DNA of 8,807 nt, taken from the NCBI GenBank assembly GCA_017634255.1, contig JAGBNT010000071.1:1-8807 (forward strand). Direction: 5' to 3'. The notes under the pieces were generated by a model. That model saw only the letters and a program-made list of their open reading frames with translations. It was not told the DNA's origin and made no database searches. Origin of the DNA: Lachnospiraceae bacterium (lineage in GTDB: Bacteria > Bacillota_A > Clostridia > Lachnospirales > Lachnospiraceae). Made by a program: the position numbers and the translations under genes. Of this stretch, positions 6,253-8,807 are shown in pieces; within the stretch, counting starts at the first letter, position 1; each line of letters begins with the position of its first letter.

Positions 6253-6879
6253 ATGCAGGGAAAGATAAGTAAGAAACAGGAAGAAATACTTGAGTTTGTA
6301 AAGGAACAGATCCTGAACAAGGGCTTTCCGCCCTCTGTCCGTGAGATCTGTGATGCAGTGGGTCTAAAGTCCACCTCTTCTGTCCATGCGCATCTCGAAA
6401 CTCTGGAAAAGAATGGTTATATAAGAAGGGATCCCACCAAGTCCAGGACTATAGAGATCTTAGATGACAGCTTTGAAATGGTCAGAACAGAGATGACCAG
6501 TATTCCGATAATAGGCCAGGTGGCTGCCGGACAGCCCATTCTTGCCGAGCAGAATATCGAAGGCTATTTCCCTCTTCCAGTGGATATGCTTCCCAAGGGT
6601 GCAGGCAGCTCTGAGACCTTCTTACTGAAGGTGAAGGGTGACAGTATGATAAATATGGGGATAATGGATGGGGATGTGGTCTTTGTCCTCTCCGGAAATA
6701 CTGCCAAAAATGGAGATACCGTTGTTGCCCTGATAGATGACGGCGCAACGGTAAAGACCTTCTATAAGGAAGACGGGCATATCCGCCTCCAGCCTGAAAA
6801 CGATGATATGGAGCCGATCATAGTCGATAAATGCGAGATCTTAGGCCATGTCTTCGGTGTTTTCCGGCTGTATAGGTAA
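6253..6879 (+). CDS. lexA: LexA repressor
   Basis: The 208-residue protein is the SOS-response repressor, a self-cleaving dimer. Residues ~1-70 form the winged helix, with recognition region [18 protein letters not shown] at about 40-57. The cleavage site is Ala92-Gly93 in VAAGQP. The S24 latent-protease domain carries Ser131 (GDSM) and Lys168 (ATVKTF). All catalytic residues are present, so RecA-stimulated self-cleavage is expected. AAAGGAG at 6235-6241 precedes ATG 6253. lexA usually represses itself, yet no Gram-positive-type box (GAAC-N4-GTTC) is visible in the intergenic region, which is mostly filled by a MITE-like element. The right terminal repeat holds a TATAAA (6223-6228), but its spacing leaves almost no leader before the ribosome binding site. 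The gene converges on rsfS with 37 bp between stops and no obvious terminator. Confidence 0.98.
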   Translation: MQGKISKKQEEILEFVKEQILNKGFPPSVREICDAVGLKSTSSVHAHLETLEKNGYIRRDPTKSRTIEILDDSFEMVRTEMTSIPIIGQVAAGQPILAEQNIEGYFPLPVDMLPKGAGSSETFLLKVKGDSMINMGIMDGDVVFVLSGNTAKNGDTVVALIDDGATVKTFYKEDGHIRLQPENDDMEPIIVDKCEILGHVFGVFRLYR

Positions 6880-6916
6880 CTAAAGGGCCTATCATATAAA
6901 AGGTTAATAGCACCTG

Positions 6917-7261
6917 CTACAGCTCTATCTCCTTACCATCCCTCCATATCCTTTCGAGGTCATAGAACAGCCTGTTCTCTTCATCGAAGATATGAATTAT
7001 TATATCGCCGTAGTCCATGAGCACCCAATTTGCGCTTTTGTAGCCCTCGGTGCTCTTAGGCTCGATGCCCCTCTTCGAAAAGGTCTCGTCCACACTGTCC
7101 ACCATGGCCTTTATCTGAGGCTCGTTAGAACCCGTGGCAATTATAAAATAATCCGCAATGACCGAAACCTCGCTTATATCGAGTATCTTTATATCCGTAG
7201 CTTTCTTATCCTCCAAAGCCGCAACCGCAAGCTTTACCTTTTCCAAAGTGTTTTCTTCCAT
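6917..7261 (-). CDS. rsfS: Ribosomal silencing factor RsfS
   Basis: The 114-residue protein is of the RsfS/Iojap (DUF143) family and of usual length. Motifs are ISEVSVIADYFIIATGSN near residues 29-46 and NWVLMDYGDIIIHIF...RLFYDLERIW near 78-106. The family binds ribosomal protein uL14 on the free 50S subunit and blocks joining with 30S, lowering translation during starvation. The start ATG (7259-7261) has an AGAGAGGG ribosome binding site just upstream, in the 21-bp gap behind yqeK. It is the last gene of the yhbY-nadD-yqeK-rsfS run. Confidence 0.97.
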   Translation of the reverse strand: MEENTLEKVKLAVAALEDKKATDIKILDISEVSVIADYFIIATGSNEPQIKAMVDSVDETFSKRGIEPKSTEGYKSANWVLMDYGDIIIHIFDEENRLFYDLERIWRDGKEIEL

Positions 7262-7282
7262 AATTCCCTCTCTGTCAGATAT

Positions 7283-7852
7283 CTACTTATTACAGTAATA
7301 TTTGTATGTTTCTTCCGTCATCCTGTCCAGCGGCCTTTCGCTCTTGCCTACATATTCAAGGGTCGCCTTGGATATTGCCGCTATGGCTCTGTCCTTATTT
7401 TCGAAGGAAAGCCGGCGTATCTCATCCAGCCCCGGGATAGGCTTGCGGTTCGGCTCGATATAGTCCGCAATGAATATTATCTCCTCCAGCGCTGTCATGG
7501 CCGGCCTGCCGGTGGTATGGTAACGGACCGCAGAAATTATCTCCTCATCCTTTACCTTATATTCATGCTCCGCCAGATATGCCCCAAGCTTGGCGTGTAT
7601 CAGGTAGGGCGCCGCTTTTTCCGTCTCATTCAATTCGATATTGTATTTTTTGCACAGCTCATACTTTTTGTCCCCGGGAATGCACTTCGCGCAGTCATGC
7701 AGCAGTCCGGCGGTAAACGCCGTATCGACGTCGCAGCCGTAGCGCATTGCAAGAGCCGCCGCAGTATAGGCCACCCCCAGGGTGTGCTGGTATCTGTCCT
7801 TGTCCAGGACCTTCTTGATCTTAACCTTTATCTTTTTCGCTTCTTCCGTCAT
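7283..7852 (-). CDS. yqeK: YqeK HD-domain diadenosine tetraphosphate hydrolase
   Basis: The 189-residue protein is of the YqeK family, HD-superfamily phosphohydrolases known to split Ap4A symmetrically into two ADP. Metal ligands are visible as His23 (YQHTLG), His52-Asp53 (LLHDCAK), His86 (LIHAKLG), His112 (VRYHTTG) and Asp130 (IADYIEP). The same frame stays open back to 8107, but that part runs through nadD and gives non-family sequence. The start chosen is ATG at 7850-7852, where MTEEAKK matches the usual YqeK beginning, with AGAGGA about 13 nt upstream. It overlaps the nadD stop as ATGA, indicating translational coupling. Confidence 0.96.
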   Translation of the reverse strand: MTEEAKKIKVKIKKVLDKDRYQHTLGVAYTAAALAMRYGCDVDTAFTAGLLHDCAKCIPGDKKYELCKKYNIELNETEKAAPYLIHAKLGAYLAEHEYKVKDEEIISAVRYHTTGRPAMTALEEIIFIADYIEPNRKPIPGLDEIRRLSFENKDRAIAAISKATLEYVGKSERPLDRMTEETYKYYCNK

Positions 7853-8454
7853 ATATATAATTCGTTTTCCTCTATATATTTTCTGACGCTCTCCGGCAGA
7901 TAATATCTGACCGACTGCTTTCTTGAAATTCTCCGCCTTATCATCCTCGAAGAGATATCTATACACGAGGTAGCAAGGACCTCGATTCGCGCATTGAACC
8001 TCTCCGTAAGCTGCTCGGCCTTCTGCTTTAATTCGCTCTGGTCCACATCGTCCCGTATAGCCGCAAGAACTACGCAATTCGAAAATATCACCTCGGGCTC
8101 GATCCACTTTTCCATCATAAACAGCGTATCGGCTCCGACTATGTAATATATCTGAATTTCCGGATCGTGCTCCTTTAATTCACGAAGCGTATCCGCTGTA
8201 TGAGTGGCTCCTTCCCGCTTTATCTCCATATCCGAGACCTCAAAGCGCGGATTGTCGGCCACCGCCAGCTCCGTCATCCTAAGTCTGTGTTCGCCCGGAA
8301 GAATATCCGACTGGGCCTTCATATAGGAATAGCCGCTTGGCATGAAGATGACCTTATCGAGCTTCAGCTCGTCCATGGCCTGTTCGCCCAAAATAAGATG
8401 GCCGGTATGTATGGGGTTAAAGGTTCCCCCGAGGATTCCCGTCTTTTTACCCAT
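7849..8454 (-). CDS. nadD: Nicotinate-nucleotide adenylyltransferase NadD
   Basis: The 201-residue protein is the NaMN adenylyltransferase, which makes deamido-NAD from nicotinate mononucleotide and ATP in NAD synthesis. Visible motifs are the nucleotidyltransferase signature GGTFNPIHTGHL (His16 and His19 of HxGH), YYIVGADTL near 104-112, the ISSRMIRRRI nucleotide-binding segment near 167-176, and YLPESVRKYIEENELY at the end. The usual PPHK after the first strand-helix unit is replaced by a SYMK-type loop (FMPSGYSYMK), which I take as a clade variant and not damage. The ATG is 5 nt after the yhbY stop with no strong ribosome binding site, so translation is probably coupled. It overlaps yqeK by 4 nt at its end. 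Confidence 0.98.
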   Translation of the reverse strand: MGKKTGILGGTFNPIHTGHLILGEQAMDELKLDKVIFMPSGYSYMKAQSDILPGEHRLRMTELAVADNPRFEVSDMEIKREGATHTADTLRELKEHDPEIQIYYIVGADTLFMMEKWIEPEVIFSNCVVLAAIRDDVDQSELKQKAEQLTERFNARIEVLATSCIDISSRMIRRRISRKQSVRYYLPESVRKYIEENELYI

Positions 8455-8459
8455 GATCT

Positions 8460-8786
8460 TTACGTCTGTCCGTTACCCTTTTTGCCTGCCTTTGGAAGCT
8501 CTATCTTCGGCTTTTTGGCCGCTTTATACAGGGTGAACTTCCTTCCCATGACCTGCACAAGTGTGGACCGGGTACGGGCAGCCACCGTTTCTGCGGTTTC
8601 GCGGATATCATCGTCGTTGCTCTTAAGTACCCCGACCTTTACAAGCTCTCGCTTGGCTAGAGCCTCGTCGATCGCCTTTATGAGCTCGGGAGTTATCTTT
8701 TCCTTTCCGACGTTGAAGATCGGTTCCATCGGCTGTGCGAGGGAACGGAGGTATGCGCGCTGTTTTGAAGTTAAAGTGATGGCCAT
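8460..8786 (-). CDS. yhbY: YhbY-type CRM-domain RNA-binding protein
   Basis: The 108-residue protein is a single-domain CRM (YhbY) protein, associated with 50S ribosome assembly. It begins LTSKQRAYLRSLAQ and has the FNVGKEKITPELIKAIDEAL GxxG-type RNA-binding loop near residues 24-43, a following ELVKVGVL strand and VQVMGRKFTLYK near 77-88. The C-terminal ~20 residues are Lys/Gly-rich and probably an extended RNA-binding tail, slightly longer than in shorter homologues. The ATG (8784-8786) has AGGAG about 7 nt upstream (8794-8798). It is the first gene of the visible - strand run, which commonly follows obgE; the sequence to the right is outside the window. Confidence 0.95.
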   Translation of the reverse strand: MAITLTSKQRAYLRSLAQPMEPIFNVGKEKITPELIKAIDEALAKRELVKVGVLKSNDDDIRETAETVAARTRSTLVQVMGRKFTLYKAAKKPKIELPKAGKKGNGQT

Positions 8787-8807
8787 TATATTCTCCTGTA
8801 TGTTAGG

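Noticed and set aside
6071..6268. 65-codon frame across the second repeat element
   Set aside because: It is made mostly of repeat sequence with no ribosome binding site, and its end overlaps the lexA start out of frame.
6880..6916. Bidirectional terminator between lexA and rsfS
   Set aside because: Only weak, interrupted complementarity is present and there is no T-run on either strand.
6992..7903. Long (303-codon) + strand open frame opposite rsfS and yqeK
   Set aside because: It is antisense to two well-supported genes and has no domain-like content; a shadow of their codon use.
7853..8107. N-terminal extension of yqeK
   Set aside because: The extra 85 codons lie inside nadD and do not resemble YqeK; the ATG overlapping the nadD stop fits the family start.

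Overview
The window looks like chromosome from a member of the Clostridia, most likely a motile Lachnospiraceae-type organism. Support for this comes from AGG/ATA-rich codon use with moderate GC, AGGAGG-type ribosome binding sites, a Gram-positive yhbY-nadD-yqeK-rsfS block, a Gram-positive-type LexA, RsbU/RsbW regulators, and a sigma-28 promoter of the Bacillus/Clostridia type. This placement is inferred from gene content, not from a database search.

Left part, + strand, 3-4112: four closely spaced co-directional genes. First is the 3' part of a polytopic membrane protein whose cytoplasmic tail looks like a degenerate RsbW-type ATPase domain. It is followed by a small YkgJ-type cysteine-cluster protein, a membrane dCache-HAMP-PP2C phosphatase (RsbU type) and an RsbW-type anti-sigma kinase. 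Together they resemble the sensing and switching half of a partner-switch signalling pathway. The STAS antagonist and the sigma factor are not in the window.

Middle, 4113-6252: a well-matched sigma-28 promoter (TAAG-N15-GCCGATAT) lies upstream of a Cys- and Trp-free FliD-like protein, whose gene ends at a strong terminator with a perfect 21-bp stem. A stand-alone protein that may contain two GNAT-like halves follows. Two dyad-rich intergenic elements of nearly equal length (146 and 144 bp, about 1.9 kb apart) stand out. One fills most of the FliD-like gene's leader and the other sits directly before lexA. Both have TATA-ended terminal inverted repeats, a left-end palindrome with a T/C mismatch, and the same internal anchors in the same order (GATGCG, GAAGCGGC, AAT[A/G]TCGTT). 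I read them as diverged copies of one MITE-like family. This is the main non-genic observation.

Right part, 6253-8786: lexA on the + strand converges on a - strand housekeeping run, yhbY, nadD, yqeK, rsfS, covering ribosome assembly, NAD synthesis, Ap4A hydrolysis and ribosome silencing. nadD and yqeK overlap by ATGA. The run probably continues upstream beyond the right edge. No rRNA, tRNA, CRISPR array or complete transposase gene was seen.
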